A stretch of 64,000 nt of DNA from contig JAKZAN010000079.1 of NCBI GenBank assembly GCA_023053545.1, forward strand, positions 1 through 64,000, read 5' to 3'. A model generated the notes under the pieces. That model saw only the letters and a list, made by a program, of their open reading frames with translations, did not search any database and had not been told where the DNA came from. The number at the start of each line of letters is the position of its first letter. The first letter of the stretch is position 1. The stretch is from Lepidurus packardi. Its lineage: Eukaryota; Arthropoda; Branchiopoda; Notostraca; Triopsidae. The translations under genes and the position numbers were made by a program. Positions 1 through 11,180 of this stretch are shown here, piece by piece.

Positions 1-882
1 CTGGTAAATTAGTCAAAATAGGTCTCACCTTGCGTTAGGCGCGTGGAAGATGACGGGAGGCAGCAAAAGCAAGGGTAACGGTCACAAAAAAAGCACTTGG
101 TTGACAGCTTACACTTTAGTTACCAAGCCGCCATGATCGCCACACTAGCACTGGGGAGAAAAAGCATAGGGTTTGGCTTGGGCTGAGACTGGTCCGGAAC
201 CGCGAGACCTAGAGCATAGCTTTAGGAAGCCGAACCGCGAAACGCATCCACCCTTCGCTCGCGGTTTCGGGGAAATCCCTCGGTTGGGTTAGGGAGGGGT
301 TTTATTTTATTCTATTATTTTTTCTCTCTGTTTCGCCGCGGGCTCGCCTTGAATATTCAGATTACCCTTGCACCTGTCGACGCCTTTTAAACTAGGCAAC
401 AAATTGAGTGTATCCCATGTAACGAAACGGCGAAACCAAACTGTAAGTGTGTAGGCGAGCAGCCAACACAACAATGAATTTCCTTTCGACTTGACTTTTA
501 CTGAAAGTGAAACGAGAGAGGAAAGAAGAAATGCTTCTTTCTCTAGGCCACACAGGCTGTTGCAGTCATTTCTCAAAGCAGTTCATTTACCCAAAAATAG
601 GTAAGAAAGTAAAAGAAAAAAAATAGCTAGAAGAGGCTGTTTATGAATGGACGAACGTAAAGCACGCGAAAGAAAAGCGCCAGCGATACACTACAAGTCG
701 TAGTAAAACCGATTGTTAAGCATAAAAAGAGGTAAAAGAGTGTCACTTTTTCTTATTTGGAAACTTCTCTCTCCCCACCGACCTTAAAAAGCCTGGAGAG
801 TGTGCAAGAAGCCATTCCTCCTTTGAAGTACTCGCCGACAAAGGAACAGAAGCAGTCGATCGTTTGCGTTTCGCGACAATTC

Positions 883-920
883 TTGAGAAGTTGGCAAAAA
901 TCCTGAGAAGTTGGCAAAAA
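883..920. repeat. Two-copy tandem duplication, 20-bp period
   Basis: The 18-mer TGAGAAGTTGGCAAAAA with its preceding base occurs at 883-900 and again at 903-920, differing only at the first base. It is a local tandem duplication with no evident function. Confidence 0.8.
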
Positions 921-3051
921 GACCCGCACGCAGCAGAAAGTCGGCTGATTAATTCGGACAAGCACAGCATGTGGGTCCAATACTTTTTTTTTAAGAAATC
1001 CATGCCACATGCGTAATACATCGTGATGGCACCAAGACGATTGATTGCCAGATAACGCAAAAAGCTTCCTAACTTATGCTCGGCCACAGTGCCATTTCGC
1101 GGAAAAACAGCACGGCATGTTCTAAGTAAATACCAGGGGGTTGGAGTGGCCACTAGTGCTTGGAATCAGAACCGACGAGTGTTTTTCCGAGATTGCATCA
1201 GGGGCTCACCAAAGCTCTCTCTCTTTCTCTGTCTCTCAAAGCTAACTTTCGTCCCTCCTTCTTTTGCTCTTCTTCATGCAAATGAAACTACGGGGTGCGA
1301 TTTCCATAAGCTTGCAATATGCAGAGAAGAGCACATGCTCAAGTTCCTGGTCCGCGATTACACGCAAGGATTAGTGCGAGGATCCTCGTTCCGCACCGCG
1401 CTCCATGCACTGTTGGTACCCATAAGTGTATAAACCCTTGCGATCTTATATTACAATGTAATAACACGGGACTCTTAAGACAAACCAAGGGGATATCCTG
1501 CTTGGGTACACTATTATACAACATTGCTCTTGACATAATGGCCGGCGTCGATGGGCTCTTGGGTCATGCAAAAGAATTTGCCAACTTGTTTATGATCGCA
1601 GTAATGACTAAGGGGAGCGTGAGCAGGAATACAGGGTCCTTTTTTTATCCGTCCCTTTTTCGTCTTAATAGTGATCCCTAGGAAACTCCGCCAAACAGGG
1701 GGCCATCCAACCCCAAAAGCGGCCATAAGAGAGTAATTTGCTTCAGTAGTACGGATTCCACATACACGTCCTGTACCTTGTTAAATAAAGAAAGCCGTAT
1801 ATGGTTGTAAAACCTAAGCCTACAGATTTGTGGCTATTTTCAGGAAAGGCAAAGAGACAAAACTGAGACAAAAAAGCGAGGCGGAGGCTTCCTCCTTATT
1901 TCTTTTACTCGATATACGCCGCTCGGATCCATAATAGTTTCTTTTTTTAATAAAAAATAAGACTTCCCTCAACCTAGCAAGTGGAAACCTCGCTTTTTCC
2001 TTACATCCTACCTGGTTTGTATGCAAAACAATGGCTCTTTTCCTTAGATCCTCCGCTTTTGCTTTCCGTCTTCCTCTTGCTCACCGCACCGATCTCGCGG
2101 CTTTATGCGTCTCAGACCCATAAATCTCTTCGGAGTTGCTGGCCTAGTCCCTCCCGCAACAGCAGCAAAGCAAGTAAAACTTTTGCGAGGGGTTTTGGGT
2201 GCTTCACTCGCTCTGTCTCCTTTTCTATTATAAATCACTCTTTTTTTTTACGTGTTTAAAGCATTTTCCATCGATTACCCGTCACCTCTAACTAATTGCC
2301 GTGCGGCAGAAATGCATGCACGTAGGTTGAGGATACACAACACACTCTCCAAACTTCGCATTTTCTTGTTTTTCGTTTTTCCACGTCCCACGACAGGTTC
2401 TGCGTATCAGAACGGTTCAAAACCGGGCAAAAACTTTAAGGCTCTTATATTTAAAGAAATAGATTTTTGCCTTATTATTTAAAGGACTCAGAATGCGACT
2501 TCTTGTTGAAACAAGGTATGAACAGACACGTAACAAACGAGGCATTTGATGGAGCCCGAGAGTTTGGGGAAGGGACGATGACAAATCGCACGCTTGATGA
2601 CAACCCAGTCCAACGAAACATGTTTTAAGGGGAGGAAAATTTCGATCAGCCGAAAGCCCGGAATGCCTGTCGCTGAACGGCGAGAAAAACGTTCGAAAAG
2701 GCGTCAAGACGCTCCCGCTCGTTGGAAATTAACACGGCCAATCTTGGCAATAAATTTGTATGTCTGATAAAATTTCCCCAGCGTTGGCAGATTTACGTCA
2801 CCGAAAGAGGCGAGCGATAGCCATAATATTGCTTGATTGAAAACTAGCGAAGACAGACTCGCTGGCTGTAAGCGTTTTTCCATCTTAGGTACACACACCC
2901 ATCCGATGCGAGGCGATAAGCTTTTAAAAAAGACAACAGAAAATGCCTGATGGATCGTGTCATAAACAGCTTAATGGCTATTTCGTGTGTCGTATAGGTC
3001 TACCGACTTAAATAATATTGTGTCTGTTGCACGGGAATATCCAATAACCAA

Positions 3052-3064
3052 CTCTCTCTCTCTC
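3052..3064. repeat. CT dinucleotide microsatellite
   Basis: An uninterrupted (CT)6C run, one of several short pyrimidine-rich simple repeats in the left part of the window (another lies near 1,214-1,236). Confidence 0.8.
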
Positions 3065-6000
3065 GCTAGATAGATCCCAATAGCGTTAACCGTTAATGTC
3101 AGTTCTCATGACATAAACCCCCTCTCCCACCCCAATCCTCTCCCGAATCTCCCCGTAAAAACCCGTAACTCTTCCTTGACTCTCCCCAGCATTCTAATGA
3201 CGATGACAAACACAGACATCACTCGAGTGTGATAGTCCCAAAATGCCAAATTCGACTGCAACAGAGTCGAATATACAATGCAAATATATGCCATCTAACC
3301 ACACCAACACTGCAGAACATCCATTTACCCCCCTTTGTGTGGTTCTAATGTATTACAATACCTTATTCTTCTCCCAGCGCGTACAAGCTTTTAGCTCAAA
3401 AATCACTCACAATAAACAAAAGTAAACCGAAAAAATAAACAGACATACAGCTAAGAAGAAATATATAGATAAAAAAAGAAGAAAGGAAAAGATAAACAAA
3501 AAGAAGGCGCTGTATAAGAAGGCAAACTTTCTTAGTCAGGAAATTCAGGCCAGGAAAACTTTACAAGTGTTGGGGGGGGATTTCTTTCCCATCCCTTAGA
3601 TTGATATAAGGAAGCGACTTTTTGATCGAGTATGTAAGGAGGCGGTACCAGGAGTAGCCCCAAAACCATATGATCGAAGGTACTATAACGCAGGCAGGGA
3701 AGGGGAAAAAAGAAATGAAGAATTGAAATGGCAAACGGGAGAAAACAACTATTGAGTTTCTGGGATATACAGCGAACTGGCTGCGGTTCTATATGGTTCC
3801 ATCACCAAGCAGAGATGCTTCCTGCGGATAAGACGGAACCACACGGGAACTACATAGGGCGTTCCCGATCCGGGATCCTCACCGAAACTCCATATACGAG
3901 ATGGGTCACAATGATGATACCGTCGGGAAAACCATGACCGGGGAGAGGGAAGGAAAAAAGAAGAAAAAAAATTGTCCTATTCCCTATATCCCAATAATCT
4001 CCTGACTCCTATAAGTCATTGCCTCATTCTAGCTGATTGAAAAACGAAACCTTTATATAGCCTTCCCCTTTAGTAAACAGAAATCTTGTCCGTTTTCTCA
4101 TCATTCTTCTCTGTTTTCCTACGTTTCTATCAGATCCTACTTTATGTACGTGTTTTGTTTTGCTGTATCTATTTGCCTGTAGTTATATTGCCTGTAGTTT
4201 AATGGAATTCCACTATTTCGTTTCTTTTTTCGTGTGTGTACTTGGCTCTTATCGTAGCTCAAAAGCTACTTTCAGATGCGGTCATACTCTCATACTGCCC
4301 AGTTATAAGCGAAGAATGCAATATCCAGCGTCCCATATGCGCTATGTGCACGGCATTGTCCCCTATTCTTCCAATTCAAACTCCAATTCAATTCGGTGGA
4401 GGGGGGAGTGTCTCCTGTGTTGTACTCTACTACTACTAAAGGTCGACTTTATAAAAGAGGGTGGGGGGCTGTGCGAGCTTTCTTGTCTGGCTTTTGTCCT
4501 CCTGCTTTTCCCTCCTCTTATAGAGATATTGCATGGATGGTTGACGGCAGATCCTTAATCGCCTTGATCACGCGGAGGATTGTGAACCTTTGCATTGCTA
4601 TATACCGGCCCCGGGACTAATAATAATCAACCGGAACGTGCTGGATTCCACGTGCTGGTTGTTCTCCTGCAAAACCCCGCATAGCACAAATTTCGGCTTA
4701 CATACCAACGGTTTACGATGCGCCAATCGTCTCTTGCACTCTGTTGTCTGCAGTAACGTGCAGACCATCAACTTCTGAAAACTTCCCAAACCTGAATGAG
4801 TCACGCCAACACGAGGCGCCCAACTTTTCCATATCTCTCATCCAATAATTGCCTCGATTTAATGTCCCTTCCAACCGAATTCCAGCCCTTTGTTTGCCTT
4901 TTCCCCAACCGACTTGTTGTGCTATCACCTGATCTAAGAATATGCATATTAATCACCCGATTTCGATCCATTTGAACTTCCAACCTAATCATATGTATAG
5001 CGTTCAAAGTTAAGTACACGCATTGAAACGAAAAATATAAGCTTTTAATTCCATTCTTCAATTTCTTTTGTAAGGAATGGAACAATTACTAAAGTCTCAG
5101 AAGTTGCTGAGGTGTAATAATTATAATAATTGCTGTTTGCTTTGCAAAGATGCTGATATTTCACATGTTTAATACAAACTAGGAAATTATACAAAGGATC
5201 AGGTTTGCTGATGTGTATAGATCTACTGATTTGCATATGCAAAAGAACACCTTGCACTTCCATACTTATATGTAAATCATACTATGACGTCACTAGAGGC
5301 AAGTTGACAATTTCGAGTCGAATGCTCCTTGCAATCCATTTACGTACTGTACTATTCTAGTCTGCCCTCCAAAAAAGGCTACCGAGCACATTAACGTCAA
5401 GCCGGAGTAACGCGACGATTCCCGGGTTCGGTTAGTTATTCATTATTGCATTTTTTTTCCTTTTTTGTAGTTTGTAAATTTCACTATTGTGGTCGCTGTA
5501 GTATTCCTTTAGTAGGCTCAACTAAATATTTAACGCTACACGAGTCCCTGAAAAAAGCTGTAGCTTTTATCTTGGATTAAATAGGAGAAAAATGAATAAT
5601 ATCCTATTTTTGTATTTTACAATATTGGGTATTTGATGTAGTGGACATAAAGTTAGCCTGAAAGGATGGCCAGGTAGCTTTTTCCCAGTCGCTTTTTATT
5701 TGGAAACGTTTCCTTGGAGTGGTTTACGTGCATATCAAGCTAAAAGGGGTAAAGATTTCGATGGAAGTCCTTCAACGATTTGAAAGCTATATAGTACTCC
5801 TTTTAGCCCGCTCTAACCCGGTGATGGACAAGTAAAGTCCGCTTCGCTCTATACAAAGACGAGGGGGCAAGGGGTCACTTGTGGGGAGGTAGACATTTTC
5901 GTGAGGCGATGGACACGAATCTTGCATTAGTCTTACTCCACATAAAGTAAGTTTCTTCGAAGAGCAGCACTTTGCTGCGACGTTACTGATGTTTGGGGGG

Positions 6001-6655
6001 AGCTTAGTAGCGCAATTTTTACACCCACCAAAATATAGACTATAACAACCCCACCGGATCCGAGTCAAACCTCTCCTTTGCAACACCCAAAGATCTCGCC
6101 AAATCAAAGCATGTTTACCAGACCAAACCCCTTGTCGTCGCAATTAGAAAAGTTACTCAAGTCTCTCTCGCTTTCTCAGAATCACCCCCCTCAACCCCTC
6201 CCACTCCATAACGAAGATAATAAACACAGCTTGATTGCATTCTTGTGATTCGTAACACAGTTCCCTCTTATGTGACTTCACTAAATGGGACATAACACCT
6301 CCCCTTGCATTTCCGGGATTGGCATTCATGACCTGAACTCGGCAATTACTCCCTTTTACTTTCCCCCATCACAGTTTCGCCATAAATTTTAGGATATAGT
6401 ACAGCGGAGGAAGAAACAAACGACTATTTATAAGGTTTGCTAAGCTGTTAAAAGCTAGGGCAAAAGAGAGGGTAAGCAAGGGAAACTGTCAAACTACATC
6501 CATTCAGCCCGCGAATAAAATAAAATTAAAAGAGAGAAACGAAAAGAAATGGCCATTTCTTTTGCTCAAGTTTGAAAGTTTTTGTGATTCTTCTTACTGG
6601 CGGAAGAGAGAAAGAGACTATACTATGTTACTATGTGCACCGAATAGCAGAACAG

Positions 6656-6683
6656 TTGGTCTAACGATCAGACATTAGACCAA
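6656..6683. repeat. Perfect 9-bp inverted repeat (hairpin)
   Basis: TTGGTCTAA at 6,656-6,664 and its exact reverse complement TTAGACCAA at 6,675-6,683 are separated by 10 bases. It could fold as a stem-loop if transcribed. No neighbouring gene suggests a role, and one such hairpin is not very unlikely by chance in 16 kb. Confidence 0.7.
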
Positions 6684-7005
6684 GTTTAGGAGCCTAAGAA
6701 GTGTGTCTGGCTGCTAAAAGCGAAAGACTACGAAAGGCTGTGAGAGATTTAATAGGCTCACAAGATCAATGACTGGACAGACATTTTTTTCTTTCTAAAC
6801 TCAGTGTAGACATATAACTTTCCCCCGTAGTCGTCCTTTTTGGGTAGTAGCCACCAAAAATCACATGTTGAAATTTCAATGGATTCAAAATTACACTTCA
6901 TTCTAAGAACGGCGAACTTGTTTCGAACTCGATGAAATTGTTCGACGAACTTTTTTTCAGGTTTTAATGATTAACCGTTCAGGAGTTATGGAAAAACCAA
7001 ACTTT

Positions 7006-7231
7006 GGGTCGTGACGTCACAGAGGTGCTACGTCGTGGTGTACGAAGCTTGTTATCGGGGTTATATTTTACTTCCCATGGTTAGTAGGTTAATATGTTCA
7101 AACAAAACTGGGTCGTGACGTCCACAGGGGTGTTACGGAGCTCTTACAAGGGTTATCGTTTGCTTCCCTTGGTTAATATGTGTAAACAAAGCTCTCGGGT
7201 AACGCTCGTACTAATACGTCCGTGACGTCAG
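7006..7231. repeat. Degenerate tandem repeat carrying CRE-like TGACGTCA sites
   Basis: A first unit starting GGGTCGTGACGTCAC at 7,006 is followed at 7,110 by a second starting GGGTCGTGACGTCCAC. Both run through a similar GGGTTAT...CTTCCC.TGGTTA...AATATGT..AAACAAA series, so the period is about 100 bp with many differences. A third GTGACGTCAG lies at 7,222-7,231 in less conserved sequence. TGACGTCA is the core bound by bZIP factors of the CREB/ATF family. Here it may simply be part of an old repeat; no gene start is visible beside it. Confidence 0.55.
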
Positions 7232-9255
7232 ACACCCACGTCACCCTATGTTGGGTATTTAAATGTTTTTCTTTATTCTCTGGAAACTAAATGTTTTTCT
7301 CTATTTTTATAAGACAAAATTTGTTTTTGTGGTGGCTATTGCCCTTTATGTTGGCGTCTTGAAATGTCTCAGTCCTTTTGAGATGTCTTCTTGCTTCAAA
7401 CGATTGTGGCTCTCTCAGCTGCAGGTTTTTGCTAGGATAATAATAATTTGGGCCGGAAGCTTATTAGGGGGTGTGAGAGAAAACACTTGTCGAAATGGAT
7501 GAACAGGAGTGGCACAACATGGGAATCCAGTCTGTATAGTTACTACAAACCAACAAAAGCGCTGGCTGTTGTTCACTTTCTTTCCTTGGTCAGAACTTAC
7601 AGTCCTGAAATGTTACTCCCTCAAACTTGGAGCAGTTTCAGGCTGCAAGTTGCTTCTTAGGAATGACTTCAAATTCCATTTTTAAACTGGGAAACACAAA
7701 GAAAACTGATTAACTGTAAATGTAGCATTTATAACTTATGAAAGTCAAACTTATCGAATTATTTAAATTCTTACGGTGTTATATTTGTAATCATTAGCTT
7801 GCTAATTAGAGCATACACCTGATATGCATAATGATCCCATAGTACGTGACTAGAATTTAATTAAGAACGACTCGCAACCATGGACGAAATCCACACTACA
7901 AAATTCCGGCATTTAATTTACAAAGTAGACTCAGTTTAGAATAAATGCAGTAAAATCATGATGCCAACCTTAAGTTTTACATTTTGAAACTTCTTCTTGA
8001 TTTCGCATGCTTTGGATTAGTTCAGAAGGTTTCGAATATTCTCCAAGTTTAACCAACTAGACAAAATTCTCGACTTTGATAATTTTTACCACAAATTGCC
8101 ATTCAGATTTCCAAGAAATTCAATAATAATTTAAATAATTTCCAAGAAATCAATATTTCACGGATAATATAAGACTGTATACCAAACTTTAAAAATTCAT
8201 CGCATACAGTATTTTATTAATCCCAATCTGTCAGAATGGTAACGCATAACAAGAGCAAGATCGTTTTCATGTTGTCATCTGCAGACTTCGGGAATTGCTC
8301 TACACAGTCGAACTTTTTCTAACACGAAAAGCAAACTTTTTTTTGGTTCAAGGGATAGACAAGAAAGAGAAGAACGACATTGGTGGAGTTAATTTTTTTT
8401 AATGATCCTTGGCTGAAGGTTGGCATGGCATGCTGGAGCAAAGGATGTTGTTGAGTTGAAAGGCATCCCCATAAAAGAGAAAAAAAAGTCCCAAGTCTAT
8501 ATCTACGGGGTCAGGGTGCAGAAATGTGTGAGCAAGGGGTGGCCCATCTACTGCCAATCGACCCCGACCCCAGGTCGGTGACAACGACCAATTACACCGC
8601 TTTCAGATGCTGGGACACGTTAAAAGAACTTGGTGGGGGGAGCAAAGAACATAGAGCAGGGAGGGAAAGAAAAGGGAAAAAAGAAAAGAAAGCTATCAGC
8701 CGCTCGAGTTTCTTGAATTCCTTCCAAGGATATTACTGCCTACATTACCTCCCAAATTAATTCAAGTTCACCTTCAGAAAGTTAAAAAAAAAAAAAAGTT
8801 ACCCTTTTCTTATGGGTGTTTGAGGAACAAAAAGTTTGGAAGTGTGTCGAGTATTAGGATAGCCTTTGCCTCGTGTGTCGTCTCGTCTCGGACGAAGAGG
8901 ACTCATTCTCTTGTGCCGTATAGTCGGAGTAATCTTGGTTTATATTGAGGACGTCTATTTGCCATAAAAAGAGCTGTATGGCTGTGTGTTAAAGCCTCGA
9001 GCCAATAACCCAAGTAATGCCCTCTTTCGTTCCAAACAACCCCCGAGTTGCACCTTCTCCCTTGCTTCCCTCCCCAGCACCTACCGGGTGGGGGGCGGGA
9101 GATTTTGGGTGTCCTGCACGAAGACGTCTTTGTCGCCCGTGGGAGGGTGAAGTAATTAGTCCCTCGTCGTCGTAGAGAAAAGCAATCCTTCTATATCCTT
9201 TCCCTTTTTCCCTACCTTCCGTCCTTTAGCGCGCACCCTCGCCAAAACTCTTTCT

Positions 9256-9265
9256 CGCGCGCGCG
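9256..9265. other. (CG)5 alternating tract
   Basis: Ten bases of strict CG alternation, flanked by CTTTCT on the left and AAAG on the right, so the site is nearly palindromic. It sits at the end of a pyrimidine-rich and CpG-containing stretch (about 9,180-9,265) that stands out from the AT-rich surroundings. Alternating CG can adopt Z-DNA. A promoter is possible but unsupported. Confidence 0.5.
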
Positions 9266-10433
9266 AAAGAAGAACAAAAAACAAAACAAGTCTCCCTAGA
9301 CGTTACACTACACGGCGTCTTTTAGCAGTTATTGGCAGTCTTATGGACCCATCAAAGCCAGGTTACGTCTCGCATACCTGAAAGAAAAAAAGGACACATC
9401 AGTCTCTATCTATCTGGGTCTTTCTTCCATTCCTGGAGGGGGTGAAGGGCGGGGGGAGAGCCCAGGTAGTCTTAAGTAGACCTAATGGCCCTTTAGGGCA
9501 TTACTGCATTAATGTCCTTTAACATTTACGTGGGGTTGCTTTTTACTCCCCCTTCTTGCTTTATTTCTGCCCTGAAAAACTTCGTTATTCTTGCAAAGGA
9601 AAAGAAAATAAAGAAAAAAAGTATTGGGAGTTTGGGTTCGCATTACATGGGATTATTGAAGGTGTATGGGAAAGTTTTACCTGAGCTTTACTGGGATCAA
9701 GACTATCATGACTCTGATGGGCCGTTATTAGTACAGGCCTGGGTGCTCGGGCCGCACCTCTTATTGCTGCCGAAGGATATAGTGTATGGAACAAAATCCC
9801 CGAAGTAATCAAGTCGTATGACTCTTGATATAAAAACAGGTGCGTGTATTGCGTGTATATAGGGCACAGGGGTTTTGTATTCTATAGCTTACACAGACAA
9901 GAGTCCTAGAGTGATAAAGGGGGGGGAACGTTACAAGAGAAAAAGAAAACTTACATTGTTAGAGACTGGTATAAACTCACCCCTCAATGGAAGCTTCTAC
10001 AGTCGCCCCTGGAATGAATAGCTTCTGGTATATTGTTACAAACATATATCATAGACTGCTGATGTCTTTATTTTATCCAGGAACTATGCTATAAGTTTTT
10101 TCTTTTATTTTTAGTTTTAAGGATTTATAGCAGGGGTGAAACCAGGATGACTGCACGCAAATTAGGTTTTCCATTACGTCACCAGATCCATTTGCTCTCA
10201 CGCCTTTCAAAGCTTTCCCCGTATAGCTTTATGGCTTTCTGTACCTCGATAGCATGGGGAGCGCAGAAGCATTGTTCTATGAGAAATTCTAGGATTTCTT
10301 TTTTTACTTTTATAAGATTGCTTGATACTAATGTAGGTGATGCAAGCACATTAAGGCTCCCGTATACCTTAGCTTATTGATGCGAAACAGTCACAGATGG
10401 CACTGATGTTTGCCATTGTTTTGCCAACAGGTT

Positions 10434-10454
10434 CTCCGGTTTGAAAACCCGGAG
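10434..10454. repeat. Short inverted repeat (hairpin)
   Basis: CTCCGGTTT at 10,434-10,442 pairs with AAACCCGGAG at 10,445-10,454 with one bulged C. CTCCGG occurs again shortly downstream near 10,490. No function can be assigned. Confidence 0.55.
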
Positions 10455-10614
10455 GTAAAAACGACGTTTCATATTGCTACAAAACATTCTCCGGAAAAAG
10501 GACAAAAGGGTGTCACTCGAGTTGGAAATTGGTAGTTGGATTGGAAATGAATTAGGTTAGGTTAGCTTATATTATTGTTAGATTAGATCAACTTGTACTT
10601 TCTTTCACTCCATT

Positions 10615-10750
10615 AAAATCATTGAACAAAATTGTTGTGTTCTCAAAGAAGGGTTAGTCAAGACTGCTTGTATTGATACCACGGCTCCCCCACCTGGCAT
10701 CGCCTCAGGTACAAAGGACACGATACAACACAAAATCATTGTTCAAAATT
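10615..10750. repeat. Near-identical 19-bp direct repeats about 117 bp apart
   Basis: AAAATCATTGAACAAAATT at 10,615-10,633 recurs at 10,732-10,750 with the central AAC replaced by TTC. Just inside the repeats are partly complementary GTTGTGT and ACAACAC motifs. This might be the footprint of a small non-autonomous element with a flanking duplication, but the inner inverted repeats are short. Confidence 0.35.
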
Positions 10751-11136
10751 TACACAATAGTGTCACTTTCTAAAACATTACATACGTTTGTCACTACATT
10801 CGGATGATCGTGTTGGTTTTGCGAAAGCCTTGGCTAAGAAAATATAAAAAGTAATAGATAGCTAATAGCCGGCAAAGTTTCTACGCTTGTTTTGACTCTG
10901 AAAAGTTCCACTTATCACCACAATTTGCTGTAGCAGCACAATATCCCAAAGTCGTCAAACTTTTGGAGCAAGATTTCTCGAAAACGGCTTGTCAGATTTA
11001 AAAGCAATCTTAAACAAACGCGTCTTTTGTTAGCAGCTAGTGCTCAACCAATGGGCAGATTTTTAGGCAACGTATTTCTCATAGTTGCACATTTCATTTG
11101 CATATTTCTAACGTATTACTTAACGGAAAGAAATGT

Positions 11137-11180
11137 GTTTTGGTTGTGCACTACCTGTTAGTTTTGGTTGTGTACTACCT
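11137..11180. repeat. Two-copy tandem duplication, 24-bp period
   Basis: The 20-mer GTTTTGGTTGTGCACTACCT at 11,137-11,156 is repeated at 11,161-11,180 with one C to T change, separated by GTTA. Confidence 0.8.

Larger units (their letters stand above)
1..6879. other. Non-coding, AT-rich DNA with no recognisable gene
   Basis: Open frames here are all below about 140 codons and occur on both strands. Their translations show no domain, no signal peptide pattern and no biased composition that I recognise, so I treat them as chance. I see no cloverleaf-forming tRNA sequence and no rRNA. Contents worth naming are short purine or pyrimidine tracts (for example about 3,420-3,510, A/G-rich), a CT microsatellite near 3,052-3,064, a tandem duplication at 883-920 and a hairpin at 6,656-6,683, listed separately. 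The region could be intergenic or intronic; untranslated exons of a spliced gene cannot be excluded from sequence alone. Confidence 0.6.

Noticed and set aside
743..1153. 136-codon open frame on the minus strand, the longest in the left 16 kb after excluding low-quality ones
   Set aside because: No recognisable domain or sequence character, overlapped by another frame, and its length is within what chance gives in 16 kb. Other frames at 4,160, 5,787 and 11,383 were rejected for the same reason.
5400..5440. CCCGGGTTCGGTTAG, resembling a tRNA T-arm or B box
   Set aside because: No matching acceptor, D or anticodon arm upstream, so neither a tRNA nor a clear SINE head.
6903..6985. TTCGAACTCGATG...CGTTCAGGAGTTATGG stretch resembling dispersed repeat sequence
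   Set aside because: The likeness is only an impression; no ends, target duplications or second copy in this window support it.
10552..10565. TTAGGTTAGGTTAG, like the arthropod telomere repeat TTAGG
   Set aside because: Fewer than three copies; too short to call an interstitial telomere tract.
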